From contig CAYMRX010000003.1 in assembly GCA_964393035.1 (NCBI GenBank), forward strand, positions 1 to 64,000: a DNA stretch of 64,000 nt, read 5' to 3'. Each line of letters opens with the position of its first letter. Position 1 is the stretch's first letter. The DNA is from Tabrizicola_A sp964393035. GTDB taxonomy: Bacteria > Pseudomonadota > Alphaproteobacteria > Rhodobacterales > Rhodobacteraceae. Position numbers and translations under genes: made by a program. Shown here one piece after another: positions 51,830-60,965 of the stretch. The notes beneath the pieces were generated by a model. It saw only the letters and a program-made list of their open reading frames with translations. It had not been told where the DNA came from and did not search any database.

Positions 51830-53269
51830 TTATTGCACCTTTCCATTGAAGACCGTGTCGTGATGCACCCGGTCGGTGCCCGTCACCGTATCCGACCCCA
51901 GATCTTCGATCCACAAGCGGAACCCGGTCCGGTCAGAGATCGCGGCATGTGAGCCTGCGGGCGTCGTGACATAAAGCCTTTGGGTGCGGGTCTCGTTGGC
52001 GGGCACCTTGACCTTCAGGCTGTCCTCGCCTTCCAGTGTCAGCACAAAGACCTCGCCGCCTTCGGTCGTGGCGGAAAAGGCGAACCAGTGATCCTCGCCA
52101 TGCTTGTTGCGCAGACGCATTTCATAGGTGTTGCGGATGGAGCCATCTTTCAACACCACAAACTGCGGATTGCGCACCGGGGTCACGTTCACATCAATCT
52201 CGGTGCGCAGGAACAGCGCCACCACAAGCGCAACCCCCACCAGGGACCAGAGCGATGTGTAGATGATGGTCCGCAGCCGGAACACATGGCTCCAAACCGA
52301 CTTCGCCGACTGACCTGCGCGCTCCCGCGTTTCATCGGTCAGGGCCAGATAGCCGATCAAGTGGCGCGGCTTGCCGATCTTGTCCATCACGTCATTACAA
52401 GCGTCGATGCACAGCCCGCAGGTGATGCAGGCGAGTTGCTGGCCATTCCGAATGTCGATCCCCATCGGGCAGACGTTGACGCAGGCCATGCAATCAATGC
52501 AGTCACCATTGCCCGGCACATTCTGCTTGCCGCGCGGTTCCCCCCGCCATTCGCGATAACCGATGGTCAGCGTGTCCTCGTCCATCATGGCAGCCTGAAT
52601 CCGCGGCCAAGGGCAAGCGTAGATGCACATCTGCTCACGCGCGAAACCGCCAAAGGCAAAGGTCGTCGCCGCCAGAATGAACATGGTGGTATAGGCAATG
52701 GGATGGGCCGACCCATTCAGCAGATTCCAGAATAGCGTCGGAGCATCGGTAAAGTAAAAGATCCACGCCCCCCCCGTAGCGATGGCGATGGCGAACCAGA
52801 TTGCCCATTTGGCAAGGCGCTTGCGGGTTTTTTCAGCGTCCCATTTCTGCCGGTGCAGGCGGATGCGGGCGTTGCGGTCGCCCTCGACCCAACGTTCGAC
52901 AAGGATAAAAAGATCCGTCCACACGGTTTGCGGGCAGGCATAGCCGCACCAGACCCGGCCAGCGGCCGAGGTAAACAGAAAGAGCCCAAGCCCCGCCATG
53001 ATGAGAAGGCCCGCAACGAAATAGAATTCATGCGGCCAGATTTCGATCATGAAGAAGAAAAACCGCCGATTGGCCATGTCAATCAGCACGGCCTGATCGG
53101 GCAGGTTCGGCCCGCGATCCCAGCGGATCCACGGGGTGATATAATAGATGCCCAAGAGGACAGCCATCAGCCACCATTTCAAGGTGCGGAACTGGCCCTT
53201 CACCCGGCGCGGAAAGATCGGTTCGCGGGCGGCGTAAAGGCTGGGTTCACTGGTGCTTGGGGTGGACAC
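51830..53269 (-). CDS. ccoG: cbb3 oxidase accessory iron-sulfur protein CcoG/FixG (RdxB-like)
   Basis: A 479-residue membrane protein with two 4Fe-4S ferredoxin clusters (CIDCMACVNVCPMGID and CITCGLCIDACND), preceded by several membrane helices and a conserved WCGYACPQTVW segment, and a C-terminal periplasmic Ig-like domain. CcoG reduces Cu(II) for CcoI-mediated copper delivery. The start is GTG at 53269 (LYAAREPIFPRRVKG follows), supported by a GGAGA site; an in-frame upstream reading to 53362 runs into the FNR box and is rejected. Confidence 0.93.
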   Translation of the reverse strand: MSTPSTSEPSLYAAREPIFPRRVKGQFRTLKWWLMAVLLGIYYITPWIRWDRGPNLPDQAVLIDMANRRFFFFMIEIWPHEFYFVAGLLIMAGLGLFLFTSAAGRVWCGYACPQTVWTDLFILVERWVEGDRNARIRLHRQKWDAEKTRKRLAKWAIWFAIAIATGGAWIFYFTDAPTLFWNLLNGSAHPIAYTTMFILAATTFAFGGFAREQMCIYACPWPRIQAAMMDEDTLTIGYREWRGEPRGKQNVPGNGDCIDCMACVNVCPMGIDIRNGQQLACITCGLCIDACNDVMDKIGKPRHLIGYLALTDETRERAGQSAKSVWSHVFRLRTIIYTSLWSLVGVALVVALFLRTEIDVNVTPVRNPQFVVLKDGSIRNTYEMRLRNKHGEDHWFAFSATTEGGEVFVLTLEGEDSLKVKVPANETRTQRLYVTTPAGSHAAISDRTGFRLWIEDLGSDTVTGTDRVHHDTVFNGKVQ

Positions 53270-53333
53270 GGAAATCTCCGGAAATCTGCCTGAACATTGG
53301 TCTCGGGTATCGGACGCATGCCGCGCCGCCGCA

Positions 53334-53347
53334 TTGACCTGTATCAA
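53334..53347 (-). promoter_or_regulatory. FNR-type box upstream of ccoG
   Basis: TTGACCTGTATCAA (plus strand; TTGATACAGGTCAA on the minus strand) closely matches the FnrL consensus TTGAT-N4-ATCAA. Centred about 70 bp before the ccoG start, it implies a transcription start near 53299 if placed at -41.5, with GATACC as possible -10 element. FnrL activation of cco and rdx genes is known in Rhodobacter. Confidence 0.8.
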
Positions 53348-53399
53348 ATATTCATTTTCCAATCAGCTTTGCGCTGTGGCAGATTGCCCCGCCCCATTC

Positions 53400-53524
53400 C
53401 GAAAAGAAAAGCCGGGGGGAGAACCCGGCTTTTGTCGTTCAGAAAGGGAGGGCACCGGCACTTCCAGGAAACGCGCGAACAGGATGAAGCGCCGGTGCAA
53501 TGCCCAACCCTTGCAGGTGGGCAC
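53400..53524 (-). ncRNA. Predicted anaerobically induced small RNA between lysR and ccoG
   Basis: Predicted from promoter and terminator positions only. An FNR-type box at 53559-53572 would place a minus-strand start near 53524, and a strong intrinsic terminator ends near 53400, giving a transcript of about 120 nt. No ORF with a plausible start was found in it. It might instead be read-through from lysR or a relic of an old ccoG promoter. Confidence 0.35.
53407..53433 (-). terminator. Intrinsic terminator after lysR
   Basis: A 10-bp perfect stem (AAAAGCCGGG with CCCGGCTTTT) and 7-nt loop is followed by a T-run in the minus-strand direction. It separates lysR transcripts from the ccoG promoter. 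Confidence 0.85.
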
Positions 53525-53558
53525 GAAGACAGGTTCCAGCAGAATCGACGCCTTTACT

Positions 53559-53572
53559 TTGACCTGTGTCAA
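53559..53572 (-). promoter_or_regulatory. FNR-type box overlapping the lysR stop codon
   Basis: TTGACCTGTGTCAA matches the FnrL consensus and differs from the ccoG box (53334) by one base in fourteen; flanking AAAT is also shared. It overlaps the lysR stop. It may drive a short transcript ending at 53407 or be a duplicated ccoG box. Confidence 0.7.
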
Positions 53573-54456
53573 ATGCCCCGCATTTCGCCTGCTTCAGCTT
53601 GTCGCAGGACCCAAGATGCAAAGGCCTTTTGCGCCGGACGCAAAGGCCCGGGACGCAGGACCAGAAAATAGCCCAGCCGTTCATCATCCTCCATCAGCAA
53701 CCGCAGGCGGCCTGCCTGAATGTCGCGCTCGACAAAGGCGCGGGCGATCACGGCCACACCTTGCCCATCGCGCGCGGCATCCATCATCAGATTGCCCGGC
53801 ATCGACAGAATCGCCGCCCCGTCGCGGCGGGCAATGCCCTGCGCTTCCATAAAGGCTGTCACCTCAGATGTGCCAAGCTCTTGCAGCCAGGGAAGGCCCG
53901 CCAAATGGTCAAGGTCCACCGGCCCGGTACCGGGCACCAAGACCGGCGCAGCGACGACGACAATGGATGACTGAAGGATCAGCCGCGCCTCCAGCCCCGG
54001 CCAGTGGCCGTTGCCGTAGCGTATCCCGACATCCGCATCGCGCCCGATCTCGCGATTGTCCGAAGCTGGGTCGATGGCAAGGTCAATGCCGGGATGGCGA
54101 GCGCGAAAATCAGACAACCGCGGCATAAGCCAACCGGCGGCAAAGGTCGGTGTGGTCGTGATACGCAAGGGGGTGTTGCGATCAGCCCCGGTCAGGCTGG
54201 CAATGGTGGCGGCCATCTGGCCAAAGCCCAGCGTAAGGGAATCGGCCAGTTGCCGACCCTCGGGCGAGAGCGCCAGCTTCCGCCCCCCCCGCTCGACCAA
54301 GGGCAGACCCAAATGCGCCTCAAGCGCCCGAATTTGCTGGCTGATTGCCGCATGTGTAACACCAATCGCAGCGCCCGCCTGCTCCAGAGAGGGGGCTTCG
54401 GCAAAGGCCGCAAAGGCGCGAAGCTGCGAGAGCGGCGGAAAATTTCGCCAATCCAT
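53569..54456 (-). CDS. LysR-family transcriptional regulator (GcvA-like)
   Basis: A 295-residue regulator. An N-terminal helix-turn-helix (FPPLSQLRAFAAFAE, VTHAAISQQIRALEAHLG, LSPEGRQLADS) and an effector domain of the GcvA type (TPTFAAGWLMPRLSDFRARHP, DIAIRYGNGHWPG) are seen. The start at 54456 fits; the extension to 54525 lies in the regulatory region. It is divergent from a 49-codon ORF 97 bp away and sits between ccoNOQP and ccoGHIS, which are contiguous in Rhodobacter species I know. Target and effector are unknown. Confidence 0.9.
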   Translation of the reverse strand: MDWRNFPPLSQLRAFAAFAEAPSLEQAGAAIGVTHAAISQQIRALEAHLGLPLVERGGRKLALSPEGRQLADSLTLGFGQMAATIASLTGADRNTPLRITTTPTFAAGWLMPRLSDFRARHPGIDLAIDPASDNREIGRDADVGIRYGNGHWPGLEARLILQSSIVVVAAPVLVPGTGPVDLDHLAGLPWLQELGTSEVTAFMEAQGIARRDGAAILSMPGNLMMDAARDGQGVAVIARAFVERDIQAGRLRLLMEDDERLGYFLVLRPGPLRPAQKAFASWVLRQAEAGEMRGI

Positions 54457-54469
54457 CTGAAATCCCAAC

Positions 54470-54534
54470 TTACATGTGTAAAAAATTGCTGAGTCGAAGA
54501 TTTGCGATTTTTCACATATTTTCAAGAGGTGAAA
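54470..54534. promoter_or_regulatory. Operator-like inverted repeats between lysR and the 49-codon ORF
   Basis: TTACATGTGTAA (54470-54481) is a palindrome of the T-N11-A type bound by LysR proteins. A second inverted repeat, TTTCAC at 54510-54515 and GTGAAA at 54529-54534, lies 28 bp nearer to the small ORF. The arrangement fits a LysR protein controlling both itself and the divergent ORF. Confidence 0.5.
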
Positions 54535-54553
54535 TCAGAAAGGAGTTCCCAAT

Positions 54554-54703
54554 ATGTTAAGCCTGTTTGCAGATTGCCTGATTTTGGCAAGCCGCCTGCC
54601 AAGCCCTGAGAGCATTGCAGCTGGCGACCGCCTTTGTCGCCGCGAAGATGACGAATGGCTGATGCAGCGCCGCGCGACCCGGTTCCATGCCGCCCAGCGC
54701 TGA
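54554..54703 (+). CDS. 49-residue small protein divergent from lysR
   Basis: ORF of 50 codons with a strong AAAGGAG ribosome binding site nine bases before its ATG, two more features supporting translation: it starts immediately after the operator region and stops before a terminator. The product has a hydrophobic N-terminus (MLSLFADCLILASRLPSP) and a charged C-terminal half (DRLCRREDDEWLMQRRATRF). No family was recognised. It could be a small membrane-associated or regulatory protein; function unknown. Confidence 0.5.
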   Translation: MLSLFADCLILASRLPSPESIAAGDRLCRREDDEWLMQRRATRFHAAQR

Positions 54704-54765
54704 CCCACGATCCTTCCGCTCACCAAGGTCGCGAAGCGCCCGAGGAGACGGCCCGAACAAAGATT

Positions 54766-54793
54766 AAGGCCCCCGGATCGCTCCGGGGGCCTT
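54766..54793. terminator. Terminator hairpin between the small ORF and ccoP
   Basis: A 12-bp perfect stem (AAGGCCCCCGGA with TCCGGGGGCCTT) and 4-nt loop. It lies 24 bp after the ccoP stop on the minus strand, where AATCTTTG follows, and 63 bp after the small ORF on the plus strand, where the T-run is weak. Confidence 0.8.
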
Positions 54794-54816
54794 GGTCATT
54801 CCAAAGCGGATGCGGT

Positions 54817-55695
54817 TTACTCGCCGCCGCCCAGGCTGTGAACATAAGTGGCGACAGCGCGGATTTCGTCTTCCGACAAGCGGCCGGTCCAGGACGGCAT
54901 CACACCATAGCGCGCGCCTTCAACCGTGGCGGTGACGGTTGCACGGTCCCCCCCGTAAAGCCAGATCGCGTCGTTCAACGCCGGCGCCCCCTGCGTGCGG
55001 TCGCCAGCCCCGGTTTCGGCATGGCAGGCGGCGCAATTGTCAGCGAACAGGGTCTGCCCCGCAGCGGCCAGCGTGGCGTCATGCTCTTGCCCCGACAGTT
55101 GCAGCACATATTCCACGACCTGAACGATCTGGGCCTCCTCCAGCAATCCGTCGATGCCGAATTTCGGCATTTCCGAATAGCGGGTGTCCGCATCGGTGGT
55201 AGTGCGGATCCCATGCGACACGGTGGTGTGGATTGCCTCCATGTCACCGCCCCAGAGCCAGTCATTGTCGGTCAGGTTGGGATACCCCTTGCCCTGAACC
55301 CCCGCCGCGCCCGACCCGTGGCACTGGGCGCACCAGGTCTTGAACACGGCGGCCCCGGCGGCCGTCGCATATTGGTTCAACGCGTCATTGCCCGCAATCA
55401 CGGCAAGGGGTGCCGCCACCAAATTGGCCTTGATGTCGGCATTGGCATCGTCAAAACGCTTGATCTCGGCCGCGACATCCTCGCGCATGTCCGCCCCGAG
55501 ATAGCCTTGGGTGGCTTGGGTCAACAGCGGCCATGCCGGATAGGCGATGGTGTACCAGATCCCCCAGATGATCGTGACGTAGAACACCCAGACCCACCAG
55601 CGCGGCAGCGGGTTGTTCAACTCCTCGATCCCGTCCCAGCTATGGCCGGTCGTTTCGACCTGTTGGGCCTCTTTCTTCACTTGCTTGGCGCACAT
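54817..55695 (-). CDS. ccoP: cbb3 cytochrome c oxidase subunit III (diheme CcoP)
   Basis: A 292-residue membrane-anchored diheme cytochrome c. One N-terminal membrane helix is followed by two CXXCH heme sites (WCAQCHG and NCAACHA). It passes electrons to CcoO and CcoN. Five bases after ccoQ; last gene of ccoNOQP. Confidence 0.96.
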   Translation of the reverse strand: MCAKQVKKEAQQVETTGHSWDGIEELNNPLPRWWVWVFYVTIIWGIWYTIAYPAWPLLTQATQGYLGADMREDVAAEIKRFDDANADIKANLVAAPLAVIAGNDALNQYATAAGAAVFKTWCAQCHGSGAAGVQGKGYPNLTDNDWLWGGDMEAIHTTVSHGIRTTTDADTRYSEMPKFGIDGLLEEAQIVQVVEYVLQLSGQEHDATLAAAGQTLFADNCAACHAETGAGDRTQGAPALNDAIWLYGGDRATVTATVEGARYGVMPSWTGRLSEDEIRAVATYVHSLGGGE

Positions 55696-55699
55696 GGTG

Positions 55700-55900
55700 T
55701 CACGCCTCCTTCACGGGCCGAAGGTCGTTGTCAGACCCGGCGGGTTGCTTTTCGTTGCGGAAGATTGCGTTGGCCGCATCGCGGTGGACCTCGTTCGAAC
55801 CCGGACGCAGCGCCCAGAGGATCACCCCCAGAAACACCAGCGTCAGGGCCAGAAGCGCCCAACTGTCGGCCAATTCGCGCAGGAAGCTATAGGTATCCAT
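55700..55900 (-). CDS. ccoQ: cbb3 oxidase subunit CcoQ
   Basis: A 66-residue protein with one transmembrane helix (LALTLVFLGVILWALRPGS) and a charged tail (DAANAIFRNE). CcoQ stabilises the cbb3 complex. It lies between ccoO and ccoP. Confidence 0.93.
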   Translation of the reverse strand: MDTYSFLRELADSWALLALTLVFLGVILWALRPGSNEVHRDAANAIFRNEKQPAGSDNDLRPVKEA

Positions 55901-55909
55901 GAGCCCCCC

Positions 55910-56638
55910 TTACCGCGTCGGATCAGGTGTGAAGGTCGAAAAGTCCACCATCGTGCCCAGCACTTGCAGATAGGCAACGATGGCATCCATCTCAGTCAGG
56001 TCGGGCTGGCCGTCAAAGTTCGACACGACGACCTTGTCGCCATAACGCGCAGTCAGACCGGCGGTATCGGCGTTCGGATCGGCCTGCGCCACAAAGTCGG
56101 CTTTGGCTTCGGCGATCATTTCCTCGGTATAGGGCACGCCCACGATGGCATTCACGCGCATCGAATCCTCGATGTATGTGCCGTCGATCACGTTGTTCAT
56201 CATGAACGAATACTTCGGCATCACCGATTCCGGCACCACCGACTGCGGGTCGATCATGTGATCCACGTGCCAGCTGTCCGAATACCGCCCGCCCACGCGG
56301 GCCAGATCCGGCCCGGTGCGCTTGGACCCCCATTGGAACGGGTGGTCATACATCGATTCCGCCGCAAGGCTGTAGTGGCCATAGCGTTCAACCTCGTCCC
56401 GCATCGGACGGATCATCTGGCTGTGGCAACCATAGCAGCCTTCGCGGATGTAGATTTCACGACCAGCCAGTTCCAGTGGCGTGTAGGGGCGAACCCCTTC
56501 CACCTTTTCGATGGTGTTCTCGATGTAGAACAGCGGCACGATCTGGATCAGACCACCGATGGTCACCACGAGGAACGACAGCACCAAGAGAAGGGTGGCG
56601 TGCGTTTCAATCGCTTTGTGTTTGTCAAGAAAAGCCAT
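55910..56638 (-). CDS. ccoO: cbb3 cytochrome c oxidase subunit II (monoheme CcoO)
   Basis: A 242-residue monoheme cytochrome c anchored by one helix. The heme motif is in EGCYGCHSQMIRP, and TGPDLARVGGRYSDSWH is a conserved downstream segment. It relays electrons from CcoP to CcoN. Confidence 0.96.
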   Translation of the reverse strand: MAFLDKHKAIETHATLLLVLSFLVVTIGGLIQIVPLFYIENTIEKVEGVRPYTPLELAGREIYIREGCYGCHSQMIRPMRDEVERYGHYSLAAESMYDHPFQWGSKRTGPDLARVGGRYSDSWHVDHMIDPQSVVPESVMPKYSFMMNNVIDGTYIEDSMRVNAIVGVPYTEEMIAEAKADFVAQADPNADTAGLTARYGDKVVVSNFDGQPDLTEMDAIVAYLQVLGTMVDFSTFTPDPTR

Positions 56639-56653
56639 GTTGCATCCCTCCCC

Positions 56654-58261
<1,608 letters not shown>

Positions 58262-58370
58262 GTTGCGTCCCTTCGTCTTTGTCCCGATCCGTGGCCCGAA
58301 ATACAACTCGGGCCCCACCCAGGAGCTTTTTCGACTGCCCAGCTTTTCGCAGGTGCGGAAACTCTGGGCC

Positions 58371-58384
58371 TTGATCCATGTCAA
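58371..58384 (-). promoter_or_regulatory. FNR-type box 1 between ccoN and the stress-protein gene
   Basis: TTGATCCATGTCAA matches the FnrL consensus with one deviation. Placed at -41.5, it would start ccoN transcripts near 58336, about 75 nt before the start codon. Confidence 0.8.
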
Positions 58385-58402
58385 CACGGTGAAGCAAGGC
58401 CG

Positions 58403-58416
58403 TTGATCAAGGTCAA
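58403..58416 (+). promoter_or_regulatory. FNR-type box 2 between ccoN and the stress-protein gene
   Basis: TTGATCAAGGTCAA matches the FnrL consensus with one deviation. Placed at -41.5 on the plus strand, it would start transcripts of the stress-protein gene near 58451, about 30 nt before its ATG. Confidence 0.78.
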
Positions 58417-58480
58417 GGCGACAGGTTGTCTCCGGTGACAGACTGTCGCTCATTCCCTTCGGCCTCAAGGAGGATTTCCG

Positions 58481-59329
58481 ATGGCTTACAAGTCCATATT
58501 TACCGTCCTGACCCGCGCCACCGACGCAAATCTTGCCATTGGCGCCGCCGCCCGGCTTGCTCAGGCGCAGGATGCCCATCTTGACGTTCTGGTGCTGGGC
58601 GTTGACCGCACGCAAGTCGGTTATTCCTATATCGGTTCCGGCGCAATTTTGATGCAAGTCTCACTTGACCGAGCAGAGGCAGAGGCGCGCGAGATCGAAG
58701 CGGCCGTCAAAACCGCCCTCGCGGCGCAATCGCCGGGGCTGCGTGCATCGGTCGAAGCCGCTGTGACCCAGCTTGGCGCGCTGGGTGAGATCGTGGCGCA
58801 GCGCGCCCGCTTTGCCGATCTTGTCGTGCTGCCGCGCCCCTATGGCGAGGGCAAGGGCGCCGAGACGGAGGCGGTGATCGAATCGGCCCTGTTCGAGGGC
58901 AAGGCCCCGGTGCTGGTGCTGCCCGAAAAAGGTCTGGGCGAGGCGGCAACACCCAAGCGCGTCATCGTCGCGTGGAACCAAAGTGCCGAAGCGATGACCG
59001 CCACCCGACTGGCCCTGCCCTTTCTGAAGGCCGCGCAGACCGTCGACATCACCGTGATCGACCCGCCCCCGCATGGGCCGGAACGGTCAGACCCCGGCGG
59101 GCTTTTGTGCCAGATGCTGGTGCGCCACGGCGTGCATGCCGAGGTGTCGGTGCTGGCGCGGTCGCTGCCGCGAGTCTCTGATGTGCTGGCCCGCCACATC
59201 TGGGACCAAAACGCTGATCTGCTGGTGATGGGGGCTTATGGTCACTCGCGCTTTCGCGAGGCGATCTTGGGCGGGGCGACCCGCAACATGCTGGAAAAGG
59301 CCGAAATTCCAGTGCTTATGGCGCATTGA
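58481..59329 (+). CDS. Universal stress protein with two UspA domains
   Basis: A 282-residue protein made of two UspA-like domains (about 1-145 and 155-282). The second carries the ATP-binding signature GAYGHSRFREAILGGATRN. An AAGGAGG ribosome binding site precedes the ATG by 8 bp. It is divergent from ccoN with FNR-type boxes between them, suggesting oxygen-responsive expression; FnrL-dependent Usp genes next to ccoN are known in Rhodobacter. A bidirectional terminator follows. Confidence 0.9.
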   Translation: MAYKSIFTVLTRATDANLAIGAAARLAQAQDAHLDVLVLGVDRTQVGYSYIGSGAILMQVSLDRAEAEAREIEAAVKTALAAQSPGLRASVEAAVTQLGALGEIVAQRARFADLVVLPRPYGEGKGAETEAVIESALFEGKAPVLVLPEKGLGEAATPKRVIVAWNQSAEAMTATRLALPFLKAAQTVDITVIDPPPHGPERSDPGGLLCQMLVRHGVHAEVSVLARSLPRVSDVLARHIWDQNADLLVMGAYGHSRFREAILGGATRNMLEKAEIPVLMAH

Positions 59330-59355
59330 CGCCACCTTGGACCTGACAGCAAAGC

Positions 59356-59387
59356 AAAAGGGCGCAGGAATGATCCTGCGCCCTTTT
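59356..59387. terminator. Bidirectional terminator between usp and trcR
   Basis: A 14-bp perfect stem (AAAAGGGCGCAGGA with TCCTGCGCCCTTTT) and 4-nt ATGA loop, with T-runs on both strands, between the convergent stress-protein and trcR genes. Confidence 0.92.
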
Positions 59388-59406
59388 ATCTGTTCCGACC
59401 GGGATA

Positions 59407-60159
59407 TCAGCGACGGGGATCGTCGTCGTCTTCCTCGTCCTCATCATCGCCCTGCGGCAGGTTGAAGAAGCTTTCGGCATCCGAAAAATCGGCCGGGCTG
59501 CGCTTGTCGTCATCCTGCGCGTCGCCAAAGACCTCAAGCCCCGACGGCACACGGGCCTCGGGCGCCATGCCGAGCGATTGCTCGGTCGACACCAGCTTGC
59601 GGCGCTCGTCATCCGACATCACAGAGCCTTCGGCGGCCTTCTTGCGGGCGGCAGCCTGCACGGCGGTGTCCAGTTCGGACTGTTTGCACAGGCCCAGCGC
59701 AACCGGGTCAATCGGGGTGATGTTGTTGATGTTCCAATGCGTCCGCTCACGGATCGCCTGAATGGTGGGCTTCGTCGTGCCAACCAGCTTACCCACGGCG
59801 CCATCCGACAGTTCCGGGTGGAACTTCACCAGCCACAGGATCGCCGCCGGACGGTCCTGACGCTTGGACAACGGCGTGTAACGCGGACCACGGCGCTTTT
59901 CCTCGCCCACGGCCGAGGCGTTGAACTTCAGCTTCAGCTTGTGCAGCGGGTCTTTCTCGCCGCGCTCGATCTCGATCGCGTCAAGCTGGTTGTTTGCGAC
60001 CGGATCAAACCCTTTGACCCCGGTTGCAACATCGCCATCCGCGATGCCCTGCACTTCCAATTCGTGCAGACCGCAGAAATCGGCGACCTGCTTGAAGGTC
60101 AGCGTGGTATTGTCGACCAGCCACACGGCAGTGGCCTTTGCCATCAGGGGCTTTGACAT
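59407..60159 (-). CDS. trcR: TrcR-family cell cycle transcriptional regulator (DUF1013)
   Basis: A 250-residue protein matching the DUF1013/TrcR family of alphaproteobacteria (MAKATAVWLVDNTTLTFKQVADFCGLHELEVQGIADG, RRGPRYTPLSKRQDRPAAILWLVKFHPEL, VGTTKPTIQAIRERTHWN). The C-terminus is strongly acidic (EDEEDDDD). TrcR influences cell-cycle gene expression in Caulobacter and Sinorhizobium. The ATG at 60159 has an AAAGGA site; an internal start at 60144 is possible. Divergent from the RNase T2 gene. Confidence 0.88.
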   Translation of the reverse strand: MSKPLMAKATAVWLVDNTTLTFKQVADFCGLHELEVQGIADGDVATGVKGFDPVANNQLDAIEIERGEKDPLHKLKLKFNASAVGEEKRRGPRYTPLSKRQDRPAAILWLVKFHPELSDGAVGKLVGTTKPTIQAIRERTHWNINNITPIDPVALGLCKQSELDTAVQAAARKKAAEGSVMSDDERRKLVSTEQSLGMAPEARVPSGLEVFGDAQDDDKRSPADFSDAESFFNLPQGDDEDEEDDDDPRR

Positions 60160-60312
60160 TGCCTTGTCCTTTCAGTTGTCCCACGCCGCGCGCGGGCCTT
60201 TACAAATCTCTCCCGGGCCGGGAAAACGGCTGCGGCGCTGGTCCGCGATCTTCTCGTTTTCGGGGAAGTCAGGGGTGCATATAGGCGGTTTTTCGGGTGA
60301 GGAAAAGGGAAA

Positions 60313-60960
60313 ATGCGTAAACTGATCGTGGCCATCCCACTGGTCATCGCAACCACGCTGCCCCTTCCCGCCCATGCCGAAGGCGAACGGGCCGGAGATT
60401 TCGACCATTATGTGCTGTCGCTTTCCTGGTCCGCCAATTGGTGCGCACGGGAAGGCGATGCTCGAAACGACCCGCAATGCGATGCCGGGCGCGGGATAAC
60501 ATGGGTCGTCCATGGGCTTTGGCCGCAGGATGCCGTGGGTTACCCCAGCTATTGCCGCACCGTGGAACGCGACCCGACACGCAGGGAAACCGCCGCGATG
60601 GCCGATGTCTTTGGCGGCGCGGGTGCCGCCTTTTATCAATGGAAAAAGCATGGCCGCTGCTCTGGCCTGTCCTCGCGCGCCTATTACGACACGGCGCGCG
60701 CTGCCCTGAACACGCTCACGCTGCCCCCGGTCTTTGCCGCTTTGCACAAGGATGTCAAACTGCCTGCCTCGGTGGTGGAGGAGGCGTTTTTAGAGGCCAA
60801 CCCCGGCCTTGCCCGCGACCAGATCACCATCACCTGCACCGATGGCATGATCCAGGAGGCCCGGATCTGCCTGACCAAAGGCCTTGCCCCACGCCGCTGT
60901 GGCGATGATGGCTTGCGCGATTGCCGGATGAAGGACGCGCTGATGGAGGCGGTGCGCTGA
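60313..60960 (+). CDS. Ribonuclease T2-family protein
   Basis: A 215-residue secreted protein with a signal peptide (LVIATTLPLPAHA). Active site motif I (WVVHGLWPQ, His67) is intact. Motif II reads FYQWKKHGRC (residues 107-116) where the family usually has HEWxKHGxC, so the usual His and Glu are Tyr108 and Gln109 while Lys112 and His113 remain. It is a periplasmic RNase-like protein whose activity may be changed. Six cysteines could form disulphides. Convergent with the glycosyltransferase gene, 5 bp apart. Confidence 0.85.
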   Translation: MRKLIVAIPLVIATTLPLPAHAEGERAGDFDHYVLSLSWSANWCAREGDARNDPQCDAGRGITWVVHGLWPQDAVGYPSYCRTVERDPTRRETAAMADVFGGAGAAFYQWKKHGRCSGLSSRAYYDTARAALNTLTLPPVFAALHKDVKLPASVVEEAFLEANPGLARDQITITCTDGMIQEARICLTKGLAPRRCGDDGLRDCRMKDALMEAVR

Positions 60961-60965
60961 ACCGC

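Larger units (their letters stand above)
53270..53568 (-). other. Intergenic region between lysR and ccoG
   Basis: 299 bp without a convincing gene. It holds, from lysR towards ccoG on the minus strand, an FNR-type box overlapping the lysR stop (53559-53572), a strong terminator (53407-53433), and a second FNR-type box (53334-53347) upstream of ccoG. See the separate entries. Confidence 0.8.

Noticed and set aside
53363..53572. Minus-strand 69-codon ORF between lysR and ccoG
   Set aside because: Its only start codon (TTG) falls inside the FNR box, no ribosome binding site precedes it, and the terminator lies inside the frame.
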